Shown piece by piece: positions 8,473 through 13,895 of a stretch of DNA of 13,895 nt. The stretch covers positions 1 to 13,895 of the forward strand of contig JBPCTQ010000264.1 in NCBI GenBank assembly GCA_051011595.1, in the 5' to 3' direction. Origin of the DNA: JAOUEE01 sp051011595. GTDB lineage: Bacteria > Actinomycetota > Acidimicrobiia > Acidimicrobiales > SHLQ01. The notes under the pieces were generated by a model. That model was not told the origin of the DNA, searched no databases, and saw nothing but the letters and a program-made list of their open reading frames with translations. The position numbers were made by a program, and so were the translations under genes. The stretch's first letter is position 1; the number at the start of each line of letters is the position of its first letter.

Positions 8473-8532
8473 CTGCCGCCCCATCGGCGGCTTGGCCCTG
8501 AGGCCCGCCAATCCGCGCTCTGGCCGGTGTTC

Positions 8533-8578
8533 TGGAGAAGCCCTGGAGAGCAAATGCAGCATCTCCATCGCTCCTCCA
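8533..8578. promoter_or_regulatory. 46-bp dyad of four TGGAGA-like half-sites between divergent senA and the ABC exporter gene
   Basis: Two TGGAGA copies (8533-8538 and 8544-8549, 11 bp apart) face an inverted pair, TCTCCA (8562-8567) and CCTCCA (8573-8578), also 11 bp apart. Both pairs share the same centre of symmetry (8555.5). The arms TGGAGAAGCCCTGGAGA and, on the other strand, TGGAGGAGCGATGGAGA match at 14 of 17 positions, with a 12-nt AT-richer centre. One helical turn between repeats suits a dimeric or tetrameric regulator bound on one DNA face. It lies 73 bp upstream of senA and 57 bp upstream of the exporter start, so one protein could control both directions. It could also fold as an RNA hairpin in the exporter leader. 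The binding protein is unknown. Confidence 0.5.
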
Positions 8579-8623
8579 AGACGTGTGGGCGCCAACAGCA
8601 GACAGTGGGGACACACCAACTCC

Positions 8624-8630
8624 GAAGGAA
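8624..8630 (+). promoter_or_regulatory. Ribosome binding site GAAGGAA fixing the ABC exporter start
   Basis: GAAGGAA lies 5 nt before the ATG at 8636. It decides against an in-frame ATG at 8435, which overlaps senA and would add 67 residues unlike any ABC protein. Confidence 0.75.
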
Positions 8631-8635
8631 CCGAC

Positions 8636-10351
8636 ATGACCACGTCAGCCTCTACCGCCACCCGACCGCAGCAGACCATTGCGCCCAGCTCGGATTCGAC
8701 GGTCACCCACCCAGCACCGCGGCTCGACGTGATCGAGATCAGCCAGCACTCGGGCGACCGACAGACCCTCCATCGAGTGAGCTTCGCCGTCGAGCCCGGC
8801 GAGGTCGTCGCCATCGCCGGGGGCAGCGGGGCCGGCAAGACCACCCTGCTGGAAGCCATGGTCGGGGTCCGACCCGCCGACAGCGGCTGGATCCTGGTCG
8901 ACGGTCAGGAAACGGCGCCCGACGAGCGGCGGTTCGGCTACGTGCCCCAGGACGACATCATCCACCACGAGCTAAGCCTGCGCCGGACTCTCGAGCACGC
9001 CGCCGCGCTGCGGCTTCCGGCCACAACCGATCGCTCGGACGCGCAGGCCGCCGTCACCCGCGTGATGGACCAACTGGATCTGGCCGACCGCGCCGAGCTG
9101 GCGGTCGGGTCGTTGTCGGGCGGGCAACGAAAGCGGGCCAGCATCGCCGTCGAGTTGTTGACCGATCCCCACCTCTTCTTCCTGGACGAACCAACATCGG
9201 GACTCGACCCGGCCACGGGGGCCGACGTCATGACGCAACTGCGCACCCTGGCCGAGCGCGGCACCACAGTGGTCCTCACCACTCACGCGCCGGCCGACCT
9301 GGCCCGCGTCGACCGTGTGGTCTTCCTCGCCCGTGACGGCCACCTCGCCTTCGTCGGAACCCCGGCCGAAGCCATCGACCACTTCGGCGTCGAGGACCTG
9401 ACCCAGATCTACGAGGCACTGGCATCCGAACCCGACCCCCGCTGCTGGGCCCACCGGTTCCGGCAAGCCCGCCTGCGCTCAGAGCCCGCCGACGGACCGG
9501 CTGTGGCCTGGCCACGCCAGCCTCGAGACGATCGGCGCCCCCAGCCGGTCGGGGCGATGCGTCAGTGGTCGGCGCTGACCCGCCGCAACCTGGATCTGCT
9601 CCGTCGGAGCCGCCTCACGCTCGCCATCCTGCTGGGGTCACCGGTGCTGGTGGTGGGTATGAAGGCCGAGTTGTTCGGATCGGGCGGCTTCACGCCAGAT
9701 CAGCCCAGCGCCATGCCGGCCGTTCAGGTGCTGTTCTGGGTTGCCTTCTCGGCGTTCTTCTTCGGGGTCACCTACGGGCTACTCCAGGTGGTCGGCGAGT
9801 TCGCCATTTTCCAACGGGAGCGATTCGGCGGCCTGCGGGTGGGTGCGTACGTCGCCTCCAAGATCACGGTGCTGCTCCCGCTGCTGGTGTTCGTGAACGC
9901 AGTGATGCTGGTGGTGTTGCAGGGTCTCGACCGCCTGCCGGCCACCACGCCGGCCGAGGGTCTGGCGCTCCTGTTGAGCCTGGTGTTGGCGTCGACGGTG
10001 GCGTTGTCCATGGGACTGCTGGCATCGGCGGCGGTGCACAACCCGGCCCAGGCCACACTGGCCTTGCCCCTCATCTGTTTCCCGCAGGTGCTGCTGGCCG
10101 GCGGCGTGGTGCCCACCGCCGCCATGGCACCGTTCAGCCGGGCCTTCAGTGTGATCCTCGGAACCCGATGGGGATTCGAGTCGATGGGCCGCATCCTGCA
10201 CCTCGACGCCGCCACCAGCAGCGACCCTGCGACATCGGGCTACACCGCCTCGTTCACCGGATCACCGGTGCAGGGCTGGTTGATGATGGTCGGCCTCACG
10301 ATCGTGGCCACCGCGGCAACCACCGCCGTCTTGCACCGCCGCACCCGCTGA
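8636..10351 (+). CDS. ABC exporter, ATPase fused to ABC-2 type permease (ABCG/White-like half transporter)
   Basis: A 571-residue half transporter with the ATPase first. The nucleotide-binding domain (about 28-245) has Walker A GGSGAGKT at 62-69, Q-loop Q105 in GYVPQDD, signature LSGGQRKRAS at 160-169, Walker B FFLDEPTSGLD at 181-191 and switch histidine H217. After a proline- and arginine-rich linker (about 270-308), the ABC-2 permease domain has roughly six hydrophobic segments (about 327-345, 361-390, 408-430, 441-465, 471-495, 546-566). The IFQRERFGGLRVGAY segment (391-405) is typical of ABCG-like proteins. It probably works as a homodimer that exports a lipophilic or small organic molecule. 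It starts divergently from senA across a shared 176-bp region and lies just before selD. That position suggests a role in selenoneine or selenium handling, but no sequence feature shows its substrate. Confidence 0.9.
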   Translation: MTTSASTATRPQQTIAPSSDSTVTHPAPRLDVIEISQHSGDRQTLHRVSFAVEPGEVVAIAGGSGAGKTTLLEAMVGVRPADSGWILVDGQETAPDERRFGYVPQDDIIHHELSLRRTLEHAAALRLPATTDRSDAQAAVTRVMDQLDLADRAELAVGSLSGGQRKRASIAVELLTDPHLFFLDEPTSGLDPATGADVMTQLRTLAERGTTVVLTTHAPADLARVDRVVFLARDGHLAFVGTPAEAIDHFGVEDLTQIYEALASEPDPRCWAHRFRQARLRSEPADGPAVAWPRQPRDDRRPQPVGAMRQWSALTRRNLDLLRRSRLTLAILLGSPVLVVGMKAELFGSGGFTPDQPSAMPAVQVLFWVAFSAFFFGVTYGLLQVVGEFAIFQRERFGGLRVGAYVASKITVLLPLLVFVNAVMLVVLQGLDRLPATTPAEGLALLLSLVLASTVALSMGLLASAAVHNPAQATLALPLICFPQVLLAGGVVPTAAMAPFSRAFSVILGTRWGFESMGRILHLDAATSSDPATSGYTASFTGSPVQGWLMMVGLTIVATAATTAVLHRRTR

Positions 10352-10360
10352 GAGCGAGAA

Positions 10361-10410
10361 CCGCGGGCGCCGGATCCGCCTGGGAGGGAAGGTCCGGCGC
10401 CTCCGCGCGG
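10361..10410 (+). terminator. Strong bulged hairpin after the ABC exporter gene (terminator or structured leader)
   Basis: Arm CCGCG-GGCGCCGGA (10361-10374) pairs with TCCGGCGCC (10393-10401) and CGCGG (10406-10410), a 14-bp GC-rich stem with a 4-nt TCCG bulge (10402-10405). Inside it, CCT (10379-10381) can pair with AGG (10390-10392); the TCCG at 10375-10378 mirrors the outer bulge. It begins 10 nt after the exporter stop codon. No T-tract follows, so intrinsic termination would be of the U-tract-poor kind often proposed in actinobacteria. If transcription reads through, it becomes part of the selD leader. Confidence 0.5.
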
Positions 10411-10437
10411 TTGTACTGCGTACGGCGGCACTAGATT
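10411..10437 (+). promoter_or_regulatory. selD: Putative promoter for selD (TTGTAC / TAGATT)
   Basis: TAGATT (10432-10437) fits the TAnnnT -10 consensus, and TTGTAC (10411-10416) is a weak -35 candidate at a short 15-nt spacing. Transcription would start near 10444, about 25 nt before the selD ATG and just after the hairpin, so selD and the hydrolase could be expressed apart from the exporter. Confidence 0.4.
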
Positions 10438-10456
10438 GCCGACGGTCACGAGCCGA

Positions 10457-10463
10457 AGGGGGG
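10457..10463 (+). promoter_or_regulatory. selD: Ribosome binding site AGGGGGG of selD
   Basis: AGGGGGG lies 5 nt before the ATG at 10469. It supports starting selD there and reading through the in-frame TGA, instead of starting at a later codon such as GTG 10556, which has no comparable site. Confidence 0.75.
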
Positions 10464-10468
10464 TCCCG

Positions 10469-11512
10469 ATGGGAGACGAGCATGCACACCGCCTGACGCA
10501 GTTCAGTCACGGCGCTGGTTGAGGATGCAAGCTCGCTCCGGGCGAGCTGGCGCACGTGGTGCGCCATCTGGAACACGACAACCACCCGGATCTGCTGGTG
10601 GGAACGGCCACTGGAGATGATGCCGCCGTTTGGCGCATCGCCGACGGGCGCGCCCTGGTGTCGACGGCCGACTTCATCACTCCGGTCGTCGACGACGCTC
10701 GCACGTGGGGCAGGGTGGCGGCGGCCAACAGCATCTCCGACGTGTACGCCATGGGCGGGACGCCGCTGTTCGCGCTCAACCTGGTGGGTTGGAACAGCGA
10801 TGCCCTCGGCTCGGAACTACTGGCCGAGGTGCTCGAGGGCGGTCGCGAGATTGCCGAGGCCGCCGGTTGTGCCGTGGTGGGTGGTCACACCATCGACGAC
10901 CCCGAACCCAAGTACGGCATGTCGGTGACGGGCGAGGTCGACCCCGATCGCATGCTCACCAACGCCGGCCTCCTTCCGGACCAGGATCTCGTCCTCACCA
11001 AACCCCTCGGTGTGGGCATCATCACCACCGCCATCAAGGCCGACGAGGCAGCCGCCGACGTCACCGACGGAGCAATCGCTTCGATGACCCGCCTCAACGA
11101 CGTCGCCTCCCGAGTCGCCGTGGCGGCCGGCGCCACCGGCTGTACCGACGTCACCGGTTTCGGCCTGCTCGGCCACCTGGGCCGAATGGCCACCGAGTCA
11201 CACGTCGACGCCACCATCGCGTTCGAGGCCGTTCCCTTTCTCCCCGGTGCGCTCGATCTGGCCGAGGCCGGCCTCATTCCCGGCGGTACCCGACGGAACC
11301 TGGGATGGGTCAGCGACCAGATCGAGGCCGGCGACCACGACGAATTGACCCGCCTGTTGCTGGCCGATGCCCAGACATCGGGCGGCCTGGTGTTCGGGGT
11401 CGATCCGTCCCGGTCCGATTCCGTCCTGGCCGAGTTGGCCGACACCGATCACACCGCCGCCGTCATCGGCCGCACGGTCGACGGCACCGGTCGTCTCACC
11501 ATTCTCCCCTGA
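10469..11512 (+). CDS. selD: Selenide, water dikinase (selenophosphate synthetase), selenocysteine-containing; SenC role
   Basis: A 347-residue enzyme that converts selenide and ATP to selenophosphate, AMP and phosphate, supplying selenium to the selenocysteine pathway and, with SenB and SenA, to selenoneine. The N-terminus reads MGDEHAHRLTQFSHGAG-U-GCKLAPGE: codon 18 is TGA (10520-10522), exactly where SelD proteins carry catalytic Cys or Sec (Cys17 in E. coli), followed by C20 and the catalytic K21. Other conserved sites: GDDAAV (49-54), STADFITPVVDD (65-76), D91 in ISDVYAMGGTP, GGHTI (138-142), TDVTGFGLLGH with D227, and DAQTSGG (300-306). Homology continues without a break across the TGA and a SECIS-like hairpin follows it, so this is recoding, not a broken gene. 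The host must also have SelA, SelB and tRNA-Sec, none of which is in this window. The next gene starts 4 nt after the stop. Confidence 0.93.
10520..10552 (+). ncRNA. Selenocysteine UGA codon with adjacent bacterial SECIS-like hairpin
   Basis: After TGA (10520-10522), AGCTCGC (10530-10536) and GCGAGCT (10542-10548) form a perfect 7-bp stem with loop TCCGG; TGC/GCG (10526-10528 with 10550-10552) extend it past one A-G mismatch. An alternative register pairs GCTC (10535-10538) with GAGC (10544-10547), with loop CGGGC beginning 16 nt after the TGA and a G in its second position. That fits the published bacterial SECIS rule of a G in the first two loop bases and 16-37 nt spacing. A bulged T (10548) can be drawn beside this stem. 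The element lies wholly inside the coding sequence, as bacterial SECIS elements do. Confidence 0.7.
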
Positions 11513-11516
11513 ACCG

Positions 11517-12398
11517 ATGAGAGCCCGGGGCAGCGACCAGTACGAATCCATCCTCGAGCTGATCCCCGACAACTGGTCCGACCCGAAGGACTCGCTCGCT
11601 CAGGTCGAAGCCAAGTTCGCCATGGTGCACGGGCAGGACCCGGGACCGGGGGTGGCCATCGAACCCGACGATCACGGAGTGTGGGTCCGCCCGGCCGACG
11701 GCCACGACGACCGGGTGGTGGTGTTCGCCCACGGGGGCGGCTTCGTCACCTCGCCCGCGGAGTCGTACACCTTCTGGGGCGCTCATGTCGCCCGCAACTG
11801 CGGGCTGGCCGTGCTCATCGTCGACTATCGCCTGGCCCCCGCCACCACCTTCCCGGGTCAACTCGACGACCTGGCCGCCGCCCACGATGCCGTGCTCGAC
11901 ACAGGCACGGCGGCCGACCGGATCGTCTTCATGGGCGACAGCTGCGGCGGCGGTCTCGCCGTGGGCACGATGCTCACCCAACGAGATCGGGGCCGCCCCC
12001 AGCCGGCTGCCTTTGCGGGTCTGGGAGGCTGGTACGACCTCGAAGCCACTGGTGTCGAGTCACCTTGGCCCGACCCCTTCGTCGACCCCGACTGGTTGCG
12101 CCTTCGGGGCCACGACTACGTGGGCCCCGACGGCGATTCGGCGGACCCCCGGGCATCGGTGGTGAACGCCTCGCTCGTCGGGTTGGCGCCGATGCTGCTG
12201 CAGACCGGCGAGGTCGATCCCTGCCTCCCCGGCGCCGAGGTACTGGCCCGCCATGCAATCCGGGATGGAGTCGCCGTCGAGGTCGAGGTGATCCCGGCCG
12301 TGGCCCAGGGGTTTCAGGGTATGGGCGGTGTGCCCGAGGCCGATCAGGCGTGGGCGGCGGTCCGCCGTTTCATCGACGCCCGCGTGGCGCCGGGCTGA
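11517..12398 (+). CDS. Alpha/beta hydrolase, hormone-sensitive-lipase-like, with catalytic His apparently replaced by Gln
   Basis: A 293-residue cytosolic alpha/beta hydrolase of the HSL (GDSAG) esterase type. Visible: oxyanion-hole HGGG at 72-75, DYRLAP at 103-108, nucleophile elbow GDSCGGGLA with S142, and the acid D234 in GEVDP. Where this family has the third triad member, usually in an HVFQ- or HGF-like motif before a PEADQA segment, the sequence reads VAQGFQGMGGVPEADQAW, putting Q264 (codon CAG) at the histidine position. Activity is therefore doubtful, or the histidine comes from elsewhere. The ATG at 11517 is chosen because it lies 4 nt after the selD stop and begins the family-like region; residues encoded further upstream would overlap selD out of frame. 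It is probably cotranslated with selD, which suggests a selenium-linked role, but its substrate is unknown. Confidence 0.87.
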   Translation: MRARGSDQYESILELIPDNWSDPKDSLAQVEAKFAMVHGQDPGPGVAIEPDDHGVWVRPADGHDDRVVVFAHGGGFVTSPAESYTFWGAHVARNCGLAVLIVDYRLAPATTFPGQLDDLAAAHDAVLDTGTAADRIVFMGDSCGGGLAVGTMLTQRDRGRPQPAAFAGLGGWYDLEATGVESPWPDPFVDPDWLRLRGHDYVGPDGDSADPRASVVNASLVGLAPMLLQTGEVDPCLPGAEVLARHAIRDGVAVEVEVIPAVAQGFQGMGGVPEADQAWAAVRRFIDARVAPG

Positions 12399-12425
12399 GC
12401 GGACGCACACCCGCCGCCGCTGGCC

Positions 12426-12454
12426 TACCATCGGCACCACGCGACACAGGGGAG
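12426..12454 (+). promoter_or_regulatory. Putative -10 box TACCAT and ribosome binding site AGGGGAG for the cupin gene
   Basis: TACCAT (12426-12431) fits TAnnnT. AGGGGAG (12448-12454) is 7 nt before the ATG at 12462 and firmly sets the start. No -35 box is evident. The 63-nt gap before the gene plus these elements suggests separate expression from the hydrolase. Confidence 0.5.
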
Positions 12455-12461
12455 TCGAGCC

Positions 12462-12803
12462 ATGACCTTCGACATCCATCTGGCCCACTTCGACACCGAG
12501 GAAGAGGCCGTGGCCCAGCTCGACGAGCTGGGTATGACGGCAGTGGCGTTGGACTTCGGCGCCGAGACCAGCGCCATGCACTGGCACGACTTCGACAGCC
12601 GGGTCTACGTGGTCGATGGCAACCTGCACATCGACTACGACGATGGCCGCAGCTGCGACCTGCATCACGGCGACATGATCGAGGCCCCGGCCCGTGTGGT
12701 GCACCGAGAGGTCACCCAGGGATACCGAGCGGTGATCGGTTTCTCGGTCGACCCCACCACGTTGTCGATGCCGATCAACAAACCGGCCGCCGAGCTGGCC
12801 TGA
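12462..12803 (+). CDS. Small single-domain cupin protein of unknown function
   Basis: A 113-residue protein with one cupin beta-barrel. Motif 1 reads HWHDFDSRVYVVDG (40-53), with H40 and H42 as likely metal ligands; the usual glutamate is not present at its normal spacing (S46-R47 there). Motif 2 reads GDMIEAPARVVH (70-81), matching GX5PX4H with H81. Three histidines could still hold a metal, but the ligand set is incomplete. There is no signal peptide and no DNA-binding domain. The N-terminal 25 residues (FDTEEEAVAQLDELGM) look like a short helical lead-in. A strong ribosome binding site sets the start. It lies downstream of the selD-hydrolase pair on the same strand, but a link to selenium metabolism is only positional. 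No precise function can be assigned. Confidence 0.8.
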   Translation: MTFDIHLAHFDTEEEAVAQLDELGMTAVALDFGAETSAMHWHDFDSRVYVVDGNLHIDYDDGRSCDLHHGDMIEAPARVVHREVTQGYRAVIGFSVDPTTLSMPINKPAAELA

Positions 12804-12860
12804 TCCCCGGGAACCGCCGGAAGGCACCGACGGGGTCGTGGTTGCGCGGGCCCGGCCGGC

Positions 12861-13625
12861 TCAGACCATCCGGTCGGCCAGGGTGGTGAGCAGCGCTCGC
12901 ATCACCGGCGGATTCGACGACAACAAACGATCGAAGTCGGTGCGGTGGATGGTGAGCAGCGTGGTCTCGGCGGTGGTGCGCACCGTCGCCGAACGGGGCT
13001 GATCGGCCAGCAACGACATCTCACCGAACCAGTCGCCGGGTACCAGCCGGTTCACTCGCTTCTGGTCGCGAAAGACATCGACTCCTCCTTCGACGACCAC
13101 GAAGAACTCGTCGCCCGGCTCGCCCTGCACGGTGACCTCGGCTCCCGAGTGGCGGTGGATCTCGTCGACCAGTCGGGCCAGTTGGGCCAGGTCGCGTCGT
13201 TTCAACCCGGCGAACAGGGGCACCGACTGGAGCAACCTCACCTTCTCGGCCTGGCGGACTCGATCGCGGACCGGGCGCCGGTGGAAGTGCTCGCTGGGCG
13301 ACCCCAGCTGGCGACGCAGCTGGGCCAGGGCCTGGGCCTCCTCCGCGTAGAGGACCGGCAGGAATTTCTGCAGCAATCGGCGCTTGCTGATGGTGCCGGT
13401 GAGGCTGGCCCGCTCCACTCCGTCGATGGTGAGCAGCACGGTGGGATGACTGGTGGCCCGCACCTCCCGTACCGCCCGAGGGTCGGCATCGACATCGATC
13501 ACCACCTGCTCGATGCCGAGTGGGGTGTTCTGGTGCACCAGGTCGTCGGCCAGCTCGACCGCCATGGCACACGGCTCACAATCGGCGAGCTTCACCACCG
13601 TCACCACGATGTTCCGTCGTGTCAT
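12861..13625 (-). CDS. Thioredoxin-like CxxC domain fused to a cyclic-nucleotide-binding domain
   Basis: A 254-residue cytosolic protein with two domains. Residues 1-90 look like a thioredoxin fold: beta strand, then VKLADCEPCAMAVELADDL with a CEPC redox motif (C16, C19), a VVIDVDADP strand (41-49), and SHPTVLLTIDG with the likely cis-proline P61. After a helical, charged linker (about 91-130) comes a Crp-type cNMP-binding domain (about 131-254): VPLFAGLKRRDL (135-145), GDEFFVVVEGGVDVF (171-185), and the phosphate-binding cassette PGDWFGEMSLLADQPRSATV (196-215) with E202 and R211. No helix-turn-helix follows, so it is not a Crp-like transcription factor. It could be a redox protein gated by a cyclic nucleotide, or a CAP-like sensor whose redox state matters; both are inference. 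It runs convergent to the cupin gene and has its own promoter region and ribosome binding site. Confidence 0.85.
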   Translation of the reverse strand: MTRRNIVVTVVKLADCEPCAMAVELADDLVHQNTPLGIEQVVIDVDADPRAVREVRATSHPTVLLTIDGVERASLTGTISKRRLLQKFLPVLYAEEAQALAQLRRQLGSPSEHFHRRPVRDRVRQAEKVRLLQSVPLFAGLKRRDLAQLARLVDEIHRHSGAEVTVQGEPGDEFFVVVEGGVDVFRDQKRVNRLVPGDWFGEMSLLADQPRSATVRTTAETTLLTIHRTDFDRLLSSNPPVMRALLTTLADRMV

Positions 13626-13630
13626 CGTCG

Positions 13631-13661
13631 TCCCCTTGGTTGTGCCCCGGGCCCGACTTTA
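13631..13661 (-). promoter_or_regulatory. Putative -10 box and ribosome binding site of the thioredoxin-like/cNMP gene
   Basis: On the minus strand TAAAGT (13656-13661) fits TAnnnT, and CCAAGGGGA (13631-13639) is a ribosome binding site 5 nt before the ATG at 13625, supporting that start. No clear -35 box is present. Confidence 0.5.
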
Positions 13662-13895
13662 TGCACTGAGGGCGACGTCCACCATCGGCTTGGTGTCGGC
13701 GCTCAGCTGGCCTGCTCGGACCGCGGTCGGTGCGACACCCGCATTTGGCGGATGAGAATTGGGTGCGACGCCCGACTGCCGCACCCGTTTCGGGTACCAG
13801 GCCGCCTGACTCGTCATTCGACCGCGGACCGGCACAGTCCGTACCCTTGGCCACCCCTCAGGTCAGCGTCGAACGCGTCCCATCCCCTCTCCGAA
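13662..13895. other. Intergenic tail with no convincing gene
   Basis: Short open frames here show no family-like sequence. It contains the upstream region of the thioredoxin-like/cNMP gene, a GACGTC palindrome (13674-13679), a 13-bp direct repeat (13729-13774) and a TACCCT sequence (13847-13852) that could be a -10 box for a gene to the right. Nothing more can be supported. Confidence 0.5.
13729..13774. repeat. 13-bp direct repeat GGTGCGACRCCCG, two copies 33 bp apart
   Basis: GGTGCGACACCCG (13729-13741) and GGTGCGACGCCCG (13762-13774) differ at one base. The 33-bp period is close to three helical turns, and the first copy is internally near-palindromic (GGTG...CACC-like). It could be an operator; two copies only. 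Confidence 0.4.

Noticed and set aside
8460..8579. A 40-residue N-terminal extension of senA from ATG 8579 (minus strand)
   Set aside because: The sequence is unlike EgtB or SenA N-termini and would translate through the dyad; ATG 8459 has a leaderless-type promoter box.
8435..8635. N-terminal extension of the ABC exporter from ATG 8435
   Set aside because: It would overlap senA and the intergenic dyad, its residues are unlike ABC proteins, and a good ribosome binding site precedes ATG 8636.
10351..10445. A tRNA-Sec (selC) gene in the structured gap before selD
   Set aside because: The gap folds into one bulged hairpin. There is no GGTTCRA-type T-arm, no anticodon TCA in a suitable loop, and no acceptor pairing on either strand.
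10520..10522. TGA read as a stop that makes the upstream part of selD a pseudogene or a separate tiny ORF
   Set aside because: It stands at the exact SelD catalytic Cys/Sec position, homology continues in the same frame on both sides, and a SECIS-like hairpin follows.
12861..13625. Crp/Fnr-type transcription regulator
   Set aside because: The protein ends right after the cNMP-binding domain with no helix-turn-helix, and its N-terminus is thioredoxin-like.
13729..13774. CRISPR array
   Set aside because: Only two short, imperfect copies and no cas genes.

Overview
The window is about two-thirds G+C, densely coded and split between both strands. Wax-ester/diacylglycerol acyltransferases, a mycobacterial-style FadD, and TAnnnT -10 boxes placed 7 nt before ATG point to a high-GC actinobacterium, possibly an Acidimicrobiia-type lineage (inference; there is no rRNA or other taxonomic marker). 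I see no mobile element, tRNA, rRNA or CRISPR array.

Left part (1-6128, + strand): the 3' part of a double-domain PhnE-type permease gene, cut by the window edge, is followed by a lipid module. This holds a FadD-type acyl-CoA synthetase and two tandem WS/DGAT acyltransferases only 6 nt apart. Together they would activate fatty acids and esterify them into storage triacylglycerol or wax ester.

Centre (6154-12398): a selenium-metabolism locus. On the - strand, senA (selenoneine synthase, EgtB-like) and senB (selenosugar synthase) lie 2 nt apart. Divergent from them is a one-polypeptide ABC exporter (ATPase plus ABC-2 permease). It is followed by a structured hairpin, a probable promoter, and selD (selenide, water dikinase, the senC role). 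This selD is itself a selenoprotein gene: the catalytic residue is encoded by an in-frame TGA at 10520-10522, with a bacterial SECIS-like hairpin directly behind it. Ordinary gene calling would lose the first 29 residues, including the active site. An alpha/beta hydrolase follows selD after 4 nt. Expected flow: SelD makes selenophosphate, SenB makes a seleno-sugar, and SenA joins it to hercynine on the way to selenoneine. The exporter may move a product or intermediate (inference). No hercynine-making EgtD is in the window. A large symmetric dyad (8533-8578) sits between the divergent senA and exporter genes and is the best operator candidate.

Right part (12462-13895): a small cupin gene with its own promoter-like sequence and ribosome binding site, then a convergent gene for an unusual fusion of a thioredoxin-like CxxC domain to a cyclic-nucleotide-binding domain without a helix-turn-helix. 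The last 270 bases hold that gene's promoter region and a 13-bp direct repeat, with no convincing gene.
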